Translations under genes and position numbers: made by a program
Assembly: GCA_038046785.1 (NCBI GenBank)
Contig: JBBSVM010000003.1
Coordinates: forward strand, 276,773-340,772
DNA length: 64,000 nucleotides
Reading direction: 5' to 3'
Source of the DNA: JAHFTW01 sp038046785
GTDB lineage: Archaea; Thermoplasmatota; E2; JACPAO01; JAHFTW01
The notes under the pieces: model-generated
Database searches by the model: none
Seen by the model: the letters and a program-made list of their open reading frames with translations, nothing else
Told to the model about the DNA's origin: nothing
Part shown: one piece after another, positions 7,966 to 17,196 of the stretch
Numbering within the stretch: the stretch's first letter is position 1
How the letters are laid out: each line of letters starts with the position of its first letter

Positions 7966-8802
7966 GTGGGCCCCCTGATTGGCTGCGAAGAGCTGGCCGC
8001 CCGGCTCGGCGACCCCAACATCCTCATCCTGGATTGCCGCCACGACATCGCCGATTCCGCCAAAGGCGTGAAGGCCTACGCTGAGGGGCACATCGCGGGC
8101 GCCTACCACGCCCACATCGACCGCGACCTCTCCGGCCCCGTCGGCGACGGGCACAAAGGGCGCCACCCGCTGCCCATCCCAGGCGCGTTCCAACGTTTCC
8201 TTGGCGACCTCGGCGTCACCCCGGCCACCACCATCGTGGTGTACGACGACGCCGCGGGACAGTGGGCCAGCCGCGCCTGGTGGCTCATCCGGCACTACGG
8301 CCACGCCAACGTCGCCCTCCTCGATGGTGGCCTCACACGCTGGAAAGCGCTGAAACTGCCGCTGCGCCCCGGCCACGAAAAACCGCGCAAACCGACACGC
8401 TTCGACGGCAAACCCGGCGCCATGCCCACCACCGATGCGGTCGCCATCGCGGCGGGCGGCGTCACGCTCCTCGACGCACGCGCACCCGAACGGTTCCGCG
8501 GCGAAGTCGAACCCATCGACAAGCGCGCCGGCCACATCCCAGGCGCCCGCAGCGTCCCACTCGCCGGCAATGTCGGACCAGACAACCGCTTCCTCCCACC
8601 TGCCGAGCTGCGCAAACGCTTCGAGACCTTCGCGGGCCCCGTCGCTTGCTCATGCGGCTCGGGCGTCACCGCAACGCAGACCATTCTCGCCCTGGAAGTC
8701 GCTGGCCTTCCGACGCCGGCGCTCTACCCGGGCTCCTGGTCGGAGTGGAGCTGGCCCGAGGCGGGTCGGCCGATTGCGACGGGACCTGAGGCGCAATCCT
8801 GA
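7966..8802 (+). CDS. Tandem-rhodanese sulfurtransferase
   Basis: A 278-residue protein with two rhodanese domains. The first (about residues 5-125) has the CRHD...GHIAGAYHAHID pattern with no cysteine in the active loop. The second (about 150-270) carries the catalytic loop ACSCGSGVTA, where the cysteine forms the persulfide. This is the normal layout of thiosulfate or 3-mercaptopyruvate sulfurtransferases. The CGSGVTA sequence favours the mercaptopyruvate type. It starts at GTG 7966, 30 bp after the lipoprotein gene. Confidence 0.88.
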   Translation: MGPLIGCEELAARLGDPNILILDCRHDIADSAKGVKAYAEGHIAGAYHAHIDRDLSGPVGDGHKGRHPLPIPGAFQRFLGDLGVTPATTIVVYDDAAGQWASRAWWLIRHYGHANVALLDGGLTRWKALKLPLRPGHEKPRKPTRFDGKPGAMPTTDAVAIAAGGVTLLDARAPERFRGEVEPIDKRAGHIPGARSVPLAGNVGPDNRFLPPAELRKRFETFAGPVACSCGSGVTATQTILALEVAGLPTPALYPGSWSEWSWPEAGRPIATGPEAQS

Positions 8803-8825
8803 AGCCCGCGACCTCTTCGCGCACC

Positions 8826-9749
8826 GTGATGGCAGCGCAGAAGGCGACGAAAGCGAAGCCCAAGTCGGTCTCCAGCAAGGTCAAACTCGGCCTCTTGCAG
8901 ACGCACGCCTCCAACTCGGCGAAGGAGAACCTGGAGCGCACGCTCAAGCTCATCGACCAGGCCGCCAAGAAAGGAGCCAACGTCGTCTGCACGCAGGAAT
9001 TGTTCCTCGGCCCCTACTTCTGCCAGGAAGAGGATGCCGCCAACTTCGACCTCGCCGAATCCATTCCGGGCCCCACCACGGCGGCGCTCGCCAAGAAAGC
9101 CAAGCAGCACGGCATCGTCATCGTCGCAAGCCTGTTCGAAAAGCGCGCAAAAGGGCTCTACCACAACACCGCCGTCGTCCTCGACGCCGACGGCGCATTG
9201 ATGGGCACTTACCGCAAGATGCACATCCCGGACGACCCGCGTTTCTACGAGAAATTCTACTTCACGCCCGGCGACGCCGAGGGCCCCAGGGGCGAGTCGC
9301 CGTGGAAGGTGTTCAACACGCGCTTTGGCCGCCTTGGCGTCCTGATCTGCTGGGACCAGTGGTACCCGGAAGCGGCGCGTCTCACGGCAATGCAAGGCGC
9401 CGACATCCTGGTCTATCCGACCGCGATTGGAACCTGGACGGGGGAGATGGAGTACAAGCCCATCCAGCACGACGCCTGGCGCACCATTCAGCGCTCGCAC
9501 AGCATCGCCAACGGCTGCTTTGTTGCCGCCATCAACCGCGTCGGCACCGAGGGCGACCTGGAGTTCTGGGGCGGCTCCTTCGTAAGCCGACCCATGGGCG
9601 TCATGGCCGCGGAGGCGGGCGACAAAGAGGAGGTCCTCGTCGTGGAGTGCGACCTCGCCGACATCGAAGTGACGCGACGCGGCTGGCCGTTCTTCCGGGA
9701 TCGTCGCGTCGACGCGTACGCGGCGCTGACGCGCCGCTATGTCGACTGA
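8826..9749 (+). CDS. aguB: N-carbamoylputrescine amidohydrolase
   Basis: A 307-residue carbon-nitrogen hydrolase. The Glu-Lys-Cys triad is visible: Glu in VVCTQELFLGPYFC, Lys in TYRKMHIPDD, and Cys in LICWDQWYPEAAR. The ...FYEKFYFTPGD... and C-terminal WPFFRDRRVDAY patterns are characteristic of the AguB branch, which converts N-carbamoylputrescine to putrescine, CO2 and ammonia. Agmatine deiminase, which makes its substrate, is encoded at 14533-15600. Translation could start at GTG 8826 or ATG 8829. A duplicate of its C-terminal end follows immediately. Confidence 0.92.
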   Translation: MMAAQKATKAKPKSVSSKVKLGLLQTHASNSAKENLERTLKLIDQAAKKGANVVCTQELFLGPYFCQEEDAANFDLAESIPGPTTAALAKKAKQHGIVIVASLFEKRAKGLYHNTAVVLDADGALMGTYRKMHIPDDPRFYEKFYFTPGDAEGPRGESPWKVFNTRFGRLGVLICWDQWYPEAARLTAMQGADILVYPTAIGTWTGEMEYKPIQHDAWRTIQRSHSIANGCFVAAINRVGTEGDLEFWGGSFVSRPMGVMAAEAGDKEEVLVVECDLADIEVTRRGWPFFRDRRVDAYAALTRRYVD

Positions 9750-9879
9750 CGACGCTCCCGGAATCATCCTCGGCACTGCGCGCCTCGGGAACGGTGCGTC
9801 GCTTCGCGCCGCCCCGTTCTTCTTCCGCGACCGGCGCGTCGATGCGTACCAGGGATTGACGAAACGGTTTGGGACCTAG
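9739..9879 (+). pseudogene. Duplicated C-terminal remnant of an aguB-like gene
   Basis: Starting at ATG 9739, in another frame from the end of aguB, 46 codons are open and end in FFRDRRVDAYQGLTKRFGT. The AguB end reads FFRDRRVDAYAALTRRYVD. The match over about 18 residues directly behind the intact gene indicates a truncated second copy. The preceding residues show no clear match. It could be a decayed paralogue or the scar of a tandem duplication. It overlaps the end of the converging gene by 4 nt. Confidence 0.65.
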
Positions 9880-10673
9880 TCGCGCCTGCGGTGCGCCAGA
9901 GCGAGACTTGCGAGTCCCAGCGCTAACAGGGCGCCGCCGCCGGGAGTCTTCTTCGTGCCGGCCAAGTCTGCCTCGGAGGCTGACGCGCCTTGCTGGGAGG
10001 ACTCCTCTGCCGGCTCGGATGTTGGTTCGCCGCGTGTGGAGTTCTCCCCGTCGGATCGGGCGGCATACACGACATTGCAGTCGCACGGTTCCCCATTGTC
10101 CGGGGCAAAATCGCCCTCGTAGTTGAGGCCGCTTCCTTCTGCATTCGTCGTGGCCTGGACGACGAAGCCGCCGATGAAGTCCCCCGCCGCCGGTTGCCCG
10201 ATGAGGCTGTACGGCGCGGTCACCGTGATGGTGCTCGCATCCAAGTCGACGACGCCGACCAGATCTTCACCGGACCCGTGGAAATAGAAGCGCCACCCCG
10301 TCTCGAAGGCAGCGAAACTGTTGTGGTCCATGTAGACCGCGTCCTCGACATCGCTGCCTGCGATGCGGGCCTGAAAGTTGGCATAGCTGTAGAAGCAGCG
10401 GCCGGTGGCGTCCTGCGGCGAGTCTTCCGCGAGCGCCGAGAGGTCGGCGAAAGCGTAGTGGAACACCAGGCCTTCGCTGCCCCACTCGACCCAGAACGTC
10501 AGCAGGTCCACCGCGTCCTTGCAGGGAAGGACGGGGCTGGGGAGGATTCCCTGCACATCTCCAACAGCATCCACGAGGTCGGGCGCGGCGGCGTTTCCGG
10601 CCTGCGCGGCGGGCACAAGGAAAAGGAGCGCCAGGATGACCGCGGCGAGGGCCGGGAGGAGTCGGGTTTCCAT
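9876..10673 (-). CDS. Exported surface protein with PGF-CTERM-like anchor
   Basis: A 265-residue secreted protein. Starting at ATG 10673 gives a Sec signal (METRLLPALAAVILALLFLV...AQAG). The mature region is beta-rich, followed by a Ser/Glu/Thr linker (about 210-240). The C-terminus has a Thr-Pro-Gly motif, a hydrophobic helix (GGGALLALGLASLALA) and a basic end HRRRD, the tripartite form seen in archaeosortase substrates. A CTTAAG box at 10700-10705 is about 29 bp from the start. The function is not recognised. Confidence 0.72.
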   Translation of the reverse strand: METRLLPALAAVILALLFLVPAAQAGNAAAPDLVDAVGDVQGILPSPVLPCKDAVDLLTFWVEWGSEGLVFHYAFADLSALAEDSPQDATGRCFYSYANFQARIAGSDVEDAVYMDHNSFAAFETGWRFYFHGSGEDLVGVVDLDASTITVTAPYSLIGQPAAGDFIGGFVVQATTNAEGSGLNYEGDFAPDNGEPCDCNVVYAARSDGENSTRGEPTSEPAEESSQQGASASEADLAGTKKTPGGGALLALGLASLALAHRRRD

Positions 10674-10786
10674 CGTGCTTGAAACGGCATCGTGCGCCAC
10701 TTAAGGTCGCTGGCGCGTTTGTCGAACAGCGCGCCATTCCGGCTCGATGACGTCGCAGACCGTTTTGGCCGCCTCTGCGAAAGTGC

Positions 10787-12154
10787 CTACCGTCGCGACG
10801 CCAGCCCCGCCAACACATCGAGGTCGGTGGGCAGGGCGCGCGTCAGGTTGTGCGGCCCGTCCGCGGTGATGGCAACATCATCCTCGATGCGGATGCCGAT
10901 GCCTTTCGTTCCGGGCGGGCAGGGAGCGAAATCCGGGTTGAAGTAGAGGCCGGGCTCGACGGTGAGCACCATGCCGGGCTTGAGGGTGCGCGGTTTGCCG
11001 TCCGGTTGGCTGCGCGCTCCGGCGTCGTGGACATCGAGGCCGAGGAAGTGGCTGGTGCCGTGCATGAAGAACGCCTTGTACGCCTCCGACGCGACCGCCT
11101 TCTCTTTGTCCATCGTGAGAAGCCCGAGGTCCACCAACCCATCTGCGACGACGGCGACCGCCTTCTCATGAATGGCTGAAAACAAGTTACCAGGTTTGGC
11201 TTGCCGCATCGCTTGGCGTTGCGCTTCGGCAACGACGGCGTAGATCTCCTTCTGCCGTCCCGACGCCTCGCCGACCGGGTAGGTGCGGGTGATGTCGCTC
11301 GTGTACCAACCCCACTCGCACCCCATGTCGGCAAGGAACAGTTGCCCCTTGCGCAGCCGGTCGCGGTTCGTCACGTAATGGAGCACGGCCGCGTTGGGGC
11401 CGCAGCCGCAGATGGAGGGGTAGCCGACGCCATTGGAGCCGTGCCGGCGGGCGTGGTGGGCGAAGGCGGCCTCCACTTCGCGCTCATGACGGCCCGCCTG
11501 GACGAGGCTGGCCGATTCCAGGTGCGCTTGCACGCCGAGGTCGCAGGCGCGCTTCATCATCCGCATCTCTTCCGGCTCCTTGACGAGCCGCATCTCGTGC
11601 AGCAGGGTGCGGCCGTGAGGAGACCCCGAAGTCTTGGGGCGTTTCTTGGCGGGGCCGCCGGGCCGGCCGTCCGGAGCGTCGGCAAGGAGGCGGTTGCCGG
11701 CGGCGCGGGCGACGATGCGGCGCACGGCTGGGTCGTGGCCGGCGATGGCGTGCACTTTGGATTTGCCCAGGATGGCGGGCAGCCGCGTTGCGAGTTCGTC
11801 GAACGGGTGGGCGCGGTCGATGCCGAGCGCCGTGGGGGCGCGCTCGACGCCGAGGCGACGACCGGTCCAGATCTCCGCTTCTTTCTTGCGCGGCTGCACG
11901 AAGAGGTCGGTGGCGCCGGAGCCGCCGTGCAGGACCAAGAGGGCGCGCGGCTCGTCGAAACCGGTGAGGTACCAAAAATCGCTGTGCGGCCGGAAGAGGT
12001 ACTCGACATCGTTGCTGTACTGCTTGGGTGTCTGCGTCGCGACAACAAGGCAGTTGCCTGCGCCCAGTTGGCGGGCCAACGCGCGCCGGCGCCGCTCGTA
12101 GATGCCAAGGGGCAGTTGCGGGGCCGGCCCGGTGGCCAGGTCCGAGAACTTCAC
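10787..12154 (-). CDS. Xaa-Pro aminopeptidase (M24 family)
   Basis: A 455-residue dinuclear metallopeptidase that removes N-terminal residues preceding proline. Residues 1-170 form the creatinase-type N-domain. The pita-bread domain shows the five ligands: two Asp in LADMGCEWGWYTSDITRTYP, His in MHGTSHFLGLDVHD, Glu in LTVEPGLYF and Glu in IRIEDDVAI. The start is GTG 12154, 22 nt after the stop of the upstream MFS gene, rather than an ATG further inside that gene. The pair suggests peptide import followed by breakdown. Confidence 0.9.
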   Translation of the reverse strand: MKFSDLATGPAPQLPLGIYERRRRALARQLGAGNCLVVATQTPKQYSNDVEYLFRPHSDFWYLTGFDEPRALLVLHGGSGATDLFVQPRKKEAEIWTGRRLGVERAPTALGIDRAHPFDELATRLPAILGKSKVHAIAGHDPAVRRIVARAAGNRLLADAPDGRPGGPAKKRPKTSGSPHGRTLLHEMRLVKEPEEMRMMKRACDLGVQAHLESASLVQAGRHEREVEAAFAHHARRHGSNGVGYPSICGCGPNAAVLHYVTNRDRLRKGQLFLADMGCEWGWYTSDITRTYPVGEASGRQKEIYAVVAEAQRQAMRQAKPGNLFSAIHEKAVAVVADGLVDLGLLTMDKEKAVASEAYKAFFMHGTSHFLGLDVHDAGARSQPDGKPRTLKPGMVLTVEPGLYFNPDFAPCPPGTKGIGIRIEDDVAITADGPHNLTRALPTDLDVLAGLASRR

Positions 12155-12176
12155 GCGGGGCAACCGGCGATGTGGA

Positions 12177-13946
12177 TTAGGAGCTTGCCGGGTCGAGGCG
12201 CGCCTCGAGGCTCCACTGCGCCTCCGTGTCGGTGGCAACCGTCGCCGGGCCGAGCGTCGCGTCGCCCGCGTCCAGGAGCGTGAACTCGACGCTGGGCTCC
12301 CCTCCGCCCGTCCGCGTCGCGGCGGTGAGGGTCAGTTCGCCGCGACCGGTCCCGTCGCTGGAGCCTTCCCGGCTGGCGAGGACGCCGAGCGTGTCGCGCA
12401 GCGTGACACGGAACCGGTCGGGGCCATTGGCCGCCCCAGGCAGCGTGCCGGGCGGGGTGCCATCCGTCCAGCGCAGCGTGGCGGTGACGTTGCCTGCCGT
12501 CGCGTTGAGGCGCAGCGGTTGCGTGAGGACGCGACCCTCCACTGCGATGCCCTCCCAGCTTCCCAGGTTGATGGTTCCCGGCGGTGGCGACTCGACGACG
12601 ATGCCTCCCACCGTTCCCGCCACCACGCCGCCCACGACGAGCAGCGGAACCAGAAGGAGGGCGACGACGGCGCCTGCCGCTCCCGCCCGCCGCCGCTCCG
12701 GTTTCGGGGTCAAGATGCGTGCGTAGAGGAGGAACGCGGCGACGGTGAGGATGCCGATGGAACAGAGGATGGACCAGAAGAGGCTGGGACGCGCCATGCC
12801 ATCCACCAGGTTGCCGTAGAGCGCGCCGCCGACGATGGGGCCAACGAAGAAACCCAGGAAAATCGGCAGGAAGCCATAGCCTTGGTAGATGGCGACCTGG
12901 CCGGGCGGGGCGATGCGGCTGACGTAGCTCAGGAAGCCGGGATACGCCAGCACCTCGCCGACGGCGCTGAGGGCGATGCCGATGAGGAGTGCGGGGAGGG
13001 TTCGGACGAAGCCGATGAGGATGAAGCCGCAGACGAAGAGGGCGATGCCGATCGTCATCATGCGCACCGGGTCGCGGCGCGATGCGAAGCCGCCAAGCGG
13101 AATGCCGAGGAAGATGATGAGGAGCGGGCTGATGGATTGCTGCAGGCTAGCGGGGAACCAGTCGGGAAGTGGAACGAAGCTCGCGACGTAGGGGGTGAGG
13201 AAGGAGAAGTTCATGCTGTAGAGGAACCAGAATCCAGAGAAGATGGCGAGTAATCCGATGAAGCGGCCATTCTGGAACACGGTGGCGAGCGGTCGGAACG
13301 CGGAGGCGAGCGAGGCGTCGGCGCGGCGTGCGACGGGATTGCGAAACAGCAGCAGAACCATGACCAGGTCGGCGGCGAGCACGGCGGCGCCAAGCAGGAA
13401 CGCGGCGCGGTAATCGGTCCCCAGCGTTGCGATGAGGACCGGCCCGAGGAAGCCGCCGATGTTGATGCCGGTGTAGTAAACGCTGTAACCGAACGTCCGC
13501 CGCTCGGGGGCGGTGACGTAGGCGATGGCGGCGGCGGTAAGCGGCTTGAACAGGCCAGCGCCGACGCCGACCAGGACGATGCCGGCTACCAACGCGGTCG
13601 GTTCGGGAACAAGCCCAATCAGGGTGAAACCGGAGGCGTAGCAGACGAAGGCGGTTGCCATGACCGTCTTGAAGCCGAATTTCTCGCCAAGCGGCCCGGC
13701 CAGCAGCGACATGAGATAGGGCAGCGGCAGGAGGATGCCGGTGAGGAGGCCGATGAGGGCGGCGCTGTAGTCGAGGCTGCGCAGGTAGAGGCCAAAAACG
13801 GAGAGGACGCCGTAGTAGGCGAGCCGTTCGAGGAGTTCCGAAACGTTGACGACCGCGAACTGACCCACGGAGGTTTTCACGTCGTCTTGCGCGGCCACGG
13901 CGCCGCCTTGGGCAGGAGCGGCAAAGAGGTTCCGGTTTTCGCCCAT
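12177..13946 (-). CDS. MFS/POT-type transporter with C-terminal extracytoplasmic domain
   Basis: A 589-residue membrane protein. The first helix carries ELLERLAYYGVLSVFG, resembling the ExxERFxYYG signature of proton-dependent oligopeptide transporters. About 12 helices run to residue about 410. One further helix (about 425-445) leads to a domain of about 140 residues that is Thr/Gly-rich and predicted beta (contains TATLRWTDGTPPG and VEFTLLDAGD), probably outside the membrane. Standard POT proteins lack such a tail. It is encoded just upstream of Xaa-Pro aminopeptidase, which fits a di/tripeptide substrate. The substrate is inferred. Confidence 0.8.
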   Translation of the reverse strand: MGENRNLFAAPAQGGAVAAQDDVKTSVGQFAVVNVSELLERLAYYGVLSVFGLYLRSLDYSAALIGLLTGILLPLPYLMSLLAGPLGEKFGFKTVMATAFVCYASGFTLIGLVPEPTALVAGIVLVGVGAGLFKPLTAAAIAYVTAPERRTFGYSVYYTGINIGGFLGPVLIATLGTDYRAAFLLGAAVLAADLVMVLLLFRNPVARRADASLASAFRPLATVFQNGRFIGLLAIFSGFWFLYSMNFSFLTPYVASFVPLPDWFPASLQQSISPLLIIFLGIPLGGFASRRDPVRMMTIGIALFVCGFILIGFVRTLPALLIGIALSAVGEVLAYPGFLSYVSRIAPPGQVAIYQGYGFLPIFLGFFVGPIVGGALYGNLVDGMARPSLFWSILCSIGILTVAAFLLYARILTPKPERRRAGAAGAVVALLLVPLLVVGGVVAGTVGGIVVESPPPGTINLGSWEGIAVEGRVLTQPLRLNATAGNVTATLRWTDGTPPGTLPGAANGPDRFRVTLRDTLGVLASREGSSDGTGRGELTLTAATRTGGGEPSVEFTLLDAGDATLGPATVATDTEAQWSLEARLDPASS

Positions 13947-13978
13947 GCCAGCACCCTGCGCGGCTCAGTGCAACATGA

Positions 13979-14404
13979 TCAGACCGGCGTCGCTTTTCGG
14001 TGCGGCTTGAAGAATGTCTCATCCACCGCAACGGTGGCCAAAGCAAGGACAAGACCCCAAAAGGCAACAGGCAGCATCCAAGCCCCGGAGGCGAGGCCGT
14101 AGGCGAGGAAGTTCATTGACAAGACGAACGAGTAGAGGATGTTCATCGCGACGAGGGCGCTGCGCAGGTAGGGCTTCTCCATCGGATCGAGCGCGACGGC
14201 AACGAAAACCAGCACCAGGGCGGCCAATTTCGCCACCACGAGGCCCGCACCGCCGCCTGCGAGCGCCCACCGCATGACGGGATTGGCCTCCACGGTTCCG
14301 GGCTGTGCCAGGGCGAGAAGTGTGGAGAGCGTGTCGAACACCTGCAGGACCGCGAGGAGCAGGATGCTGAACTTGAGAGACCACAACCGTGTGAGATAGT
14401 CCAA
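13979..14404 (-). CDS. Four-helix membrane protein (DUF5658-like)
   Basis: A 141-residue membrane protein with four hydrophobic segments. The first helix ends in LQVFDTLSTLLAL, followed by EANPVMRWAL; this D-T...E-x-NP pattern matches small archaeal/bacterial membrane proteins annotated DUF5658, whose role is unknown. The basic tail KPHRKATPV is probably cytosolic. It lies 32 bp upstream of the MFS gene on the same strand and may be cotranscribed. Confidence 0.65.
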   Translation of the reverse strand: MDYLTRLWSLKFSILLLAVLQVFDTLSTLLALAQPGTVEANPVMRWALAGGGAGLVVAKLAALVLVFVAVALDPMEKPYLRSALVAMNILYSFVLSMNFLAYGLASGAWMLPVAFWGLVLALATVAVDETFFKPHRKATPV

Positions 14405-14532
14405 GGCCGCACTCCATTGCTCTTGGCGAGGTTAACATTTCTCGTCAGGGAGAGGCAAACCATGTTTGTCCCTCAACGACGGCCGGGCTGGCGACCGCGC
14501 CGTTCAAGTCGGGGCGGCGGGTCGCAGCTTCG

Positions 14533-15600
14533 ATGACCCTGCGCGGGCCCAGCCCGACCCCGAAAGAACTGGGGTTCCAGATGCCCGCCGAGTGGGAGCC
14601 GCAGGAATCGGTCTGGCTGGTCTGGCCGCGCGACCCACTCACCTGGCCCGACCGCGTGGAGCAGGCGCGCGCCACCTTTCTCACCGCGATGCGGCACATC
14701 ACGCCGCACCAGCGCGTTGACCTGGTCGTCCACCGCGACCTTCTTGCCGATGCCCAAGCGGCGGTCACCGGAGCCGGCCTGCGCAACGTGGCGTTCCACG
14801 GCGTGGACCACCAGGACTCCTGGATTCGCGACTACGGCCCCATCTACTTGACGCGCGGCCAGGGCGCTCAGCGGGAGCGCATGGCGGTGCGCTTTGGCTT
14901 CAACGCCTGGGGCAACAAATACGAATCCCTGCTCAAGGACCAGGGCGTCATCGCGCAGCTCGGCGCCGCCATCGCGGCGCCGCTTCAGTCCGTGGAGATG
15001 GTATTGGAGGGCGGCTCCCTCGATGTCGATGGGCAGGGGACGCTGCTCACGACGAAGCAGTGCCTTCTCAACGAGAACCGCAACCCCGACATGACGCAGG
15101 ATACCATCGAGGCGAACCTGAAGGCGTACCTCGGCGTGGACAAAATTCTCTGGCTCGGTGACGGCATCGAGGGGGACGACACCGACGGCCACGTGGATGA
15201 CATCAGCCGCTTCGTCGCCCCCGGCGTCGTGGCAACCTGCGTCGAAGAGGACCCAAACCATCCCAACTTCAAGCCGCTCGACGACAACCTCTGGGCGCTG
15301 CAGAACATGACCGACGCGCGCGGCCGGCCGCTGCGCATCGTCCAGCTTCCGATGCCCAAAGACATCCTCGCCGAGGGCGAGGTGCTGCCCGCATCGCATG
15401 GCAACTTCCTCATCACCAACGGCGCCGTTTTGATGCCCGCCTTCGGTGGTGCCTCCGACGAGGTTGCCCAGCGGCGCCTGCAGCAGTGCTTCAAGGACCG
15501 GCCTGTGGTGAAGTTGCCCTGCGCCGACCTGGTGTGGGGCATGGGGGCCATCCACTGCTTGTCCCAACAGATGCCGGCGGGGATGCCGGCGCGGCTCTGA
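14533..15600 (+). CDS. aguA: Agmatine deiminase
   Basis: A 355-residue enzyme of the peptidyl-arginine-deiminase fold that converts agmatine to N-carbamoylputrescine and ammonia. It shows the family motifs MPAEWEPQESVWLVWP, DSWIRDYGP, LEGGSLDVDGQGTLLTT, the histidine region DDTDGHVDDI, and the catalytic cysteine in GMGAIHCLSQQ. With aguB 5 kb away it gives a full route from agmatine to putrescine. The stop overlaps the start of the next gene (TGATG). Confidence 0.95.
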   Translation: MTLRGPSPTPKELGFQMPAEWEPQESVWLVWPRDPLTWPDRVEQARATFLTAMRHITPHQRVDLVVHRDLLADAQAAVTGAGLRNVAFHGVDHQDSWIRDYGPIYLTRGQGAQRERMAVRFGFNAWGNKYESLLKDQGVIAQLGAAIAAPLQSVEMVLEGGSLDVDGQGTLLTTKQCLLNENRNPDMTQDTIEANLKAYLGVDKILWLGDGIEGDDTDGHVDDISRFVAPGVVATCVEEDPNHPNFKPLDDNLWALQNMTDARGRPLRIVQLPMPKDILAEGEVLPASHGNFLITNGAVLMPAFGGASDEVAQRRLQQCFKDRPVVKLPCADLVWGMGAIHCLSQQMPAGMPARL

Positions 15601-16880
15601 TGCGAATCATTTCTTCACTCGCCCATCACCTTTATCTCAAACCGAGCCGAGTCGCAGCCGTGCGCGGCTTCCTTCTCATCCTGCTCGTTCTTCCGGCGGT
15701 GGCCGCGGAACCGACGACGCTGTTCGTGCACACCGACGACTGGTTCGATGACGGAGTTCTCGCAACGCAAGAGCCGCCTGAGGAATGGATAGCCGATGTT
15801 GGCTACTCCTCTGGATTGCTCACCAACACCTGCCTTCCCGACGGCCTGCCGGTGGCCTCTCCGAACCATCAGAGCTGGACATCCTGGAGTTCACCAACGG
15901 GGGTGCGGTATGAGACCAATCAGGATGGCGACCTGTATGTTTGGGGTACACGCGGCCTTGCCGCCAACATGAGCCTCGCCAGCGGAACGCTCCACTGGTA
16001 TCTCTCGACGTTCCTTGAAGACGCAGTGCCGAGCCCAGGTGCGAATTCTGACGCCGAACTTCCCCTCGTCCCAGCGCTCCGACTTGATACGACCCTCTAT
16101 CTTGCCCCCAACGATTTTGGCCTTGAGGCACCACCAGAAGGATCGGCCGCCTTCGCCACCGGCTCCGTTGGTCCCTTGACTCTCGCAGCCGACGCCACGA
16201 CTGGGGCGAACCACACCATGGTTGGAGAGCGCCACGTCTACCATGTCGCCATCCCGCTCACGTTCACGCAAAACGATTTGGATGTCGGGACACCCAACAG
16301 CTATGGGGCCGGCCGCGCCATCGTGCTTGAGGTGTCGGTGCGCCACGACGTTGCCTGCCCGGCGGGTTCAGGCACCCTCAAGACACCAACCGTTCGAGCC
16401 CACTCGAGCCCTGGTCTGCGCCCCCGATTGGAGTTGGAAGCGGACAACCCGATTCGCCTGTCGTACCAGAGTACCCGCATATTGGACGACGCTATGGTTT
16501 TCCGTGCCGAGTACAACAGTGCATGGGGCAAATACGACATTGACCCGCTCTCCCTTACCCTCGACGTGAAGCGACCGGACGGCCAAACGATTCCCGTCTG
16601 GCTCGCCTCGAACGGAACCGCTCTTTACCACGAACACTCTCCGCGCGACCGCCTTGGCGGAGCAGGCCCACTGGAAGCGGCCTGGGTCTGGAACACCACT
16701 GCGCCGCCGCCCGGAACCTACACTCTCGCCTTCCACGCCGCCACGCTCGACGGCCTCCACGTCGGAACCGACATCGACTCCTTCACCATCGATGCCCAAC
16801 CGTCACCGGACGCCGGGCCTCTCCTTCTGGTTCTCCTCGCCGGTTGCGGATTGCTGGCGCGGCGTGGCAAGAAGTCTTGA
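15600..16880 (+). CDS. Exported surface protein with C-terminal membrane anchor
   Basis: A 426-residue secreted protein. ATG 15600 overlaps the aguA stop by one base. The signal peptide extends to about residue 36 (GFLLILLVLPAVAA). The body is beta-rich and Thr/Asn-rich, with no family recognised. The C-terminus has PSPDAGPLLLVLLAGCGLL followed by ARRGKKS, a short PGF-CTERM-like anchor. Base composition is a little lower in GC than aguA. The coupling to aguA is probably positional rather than functional. Confidence 0.65.
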   Translation: MRIISSLAHHLYLKPSRVAAVRGFLLILLVLPAVAAEPTTLFVHTDDWFDDGVLATQEPPEEWIADVGYSSGLLTNTCLPDGLPVASPNHQSWTSWSSPTGVRYETNQDGDLYVWGTRGLAANMSLASGTLHWYLSTFLEDAVPSPGANSDAELPLVPALRLDTTLYLAPNDFGLEAPPEGSAAFATGSVGPLTLAADATTGANHTMVGERHVYHVAIPLTFTQNDLDVGTPNSYGAGRAIVLEVSVRHDVACPAGSGTLKTPTVRAHSSPGLRPRLELEADNPIRLSYQSTRILDDAMVFRAEYNSAWGKYDIDPLSLTLDVKRPDGQTIPVWLASNGTALYHEHSPRDRLGGAGPLEAAWVWNTTAPPPGTYTLAFHAATLDGLHVGTDIDSFTIDAQPSPDAGPLLLVLLAGCGLLARRGKKS

Positions 16881-16902
16881 ACAACCGGGTGGCCGCACCG
16901 GT

Positions 16903-17132
16903 ATGCGCTTCCGGACGGTCACCCTCGTGGCCTCGCTGTCCTGATTGTCGCGAGTGCCACGGTGGGTGCCGCCTACACGCTGCGCGGCGGCTCCGACGAG
17001 TGCCGTCCCGCCGTCGAGCGCTGCGCCGCGCAGGAGTGCGACCCGCGCCGCCCCGCCTGCACCGAGCAGCAGTCGAACGAGCGGCTGCGGCGCTACTGTG
17101 CCGAGAACCCGTGCGATGCGAAATGCCGTTGA
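16903..17132 (+). pseudogene. Frameshifted small cysteine-rich secreted protein
   Basis: ATG 16903 opens a signal-like stretch MRFRTVTLVASLS that stops at TGA 16942. In the next frame the hydrophobic run continues as LIVASATVGAAYTLRGG, then SDECRPAVERCAAQECD and on to ENPCDAKCR before TGA 17130. Joining the two frames by adding one base near 16940 gives a normal export signal plus a 45-residue mature peptide with seven cysteines. It is either a recent pseudogene or a one-base sequence error. Confidence 0.6.
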
Positions 17133-17196
17133 CCATGGGTTCCGCCCCTGTTTCTTGAGGGGCTGATTTCAAGAACACCCCGGGCGTCGCTCCGGC

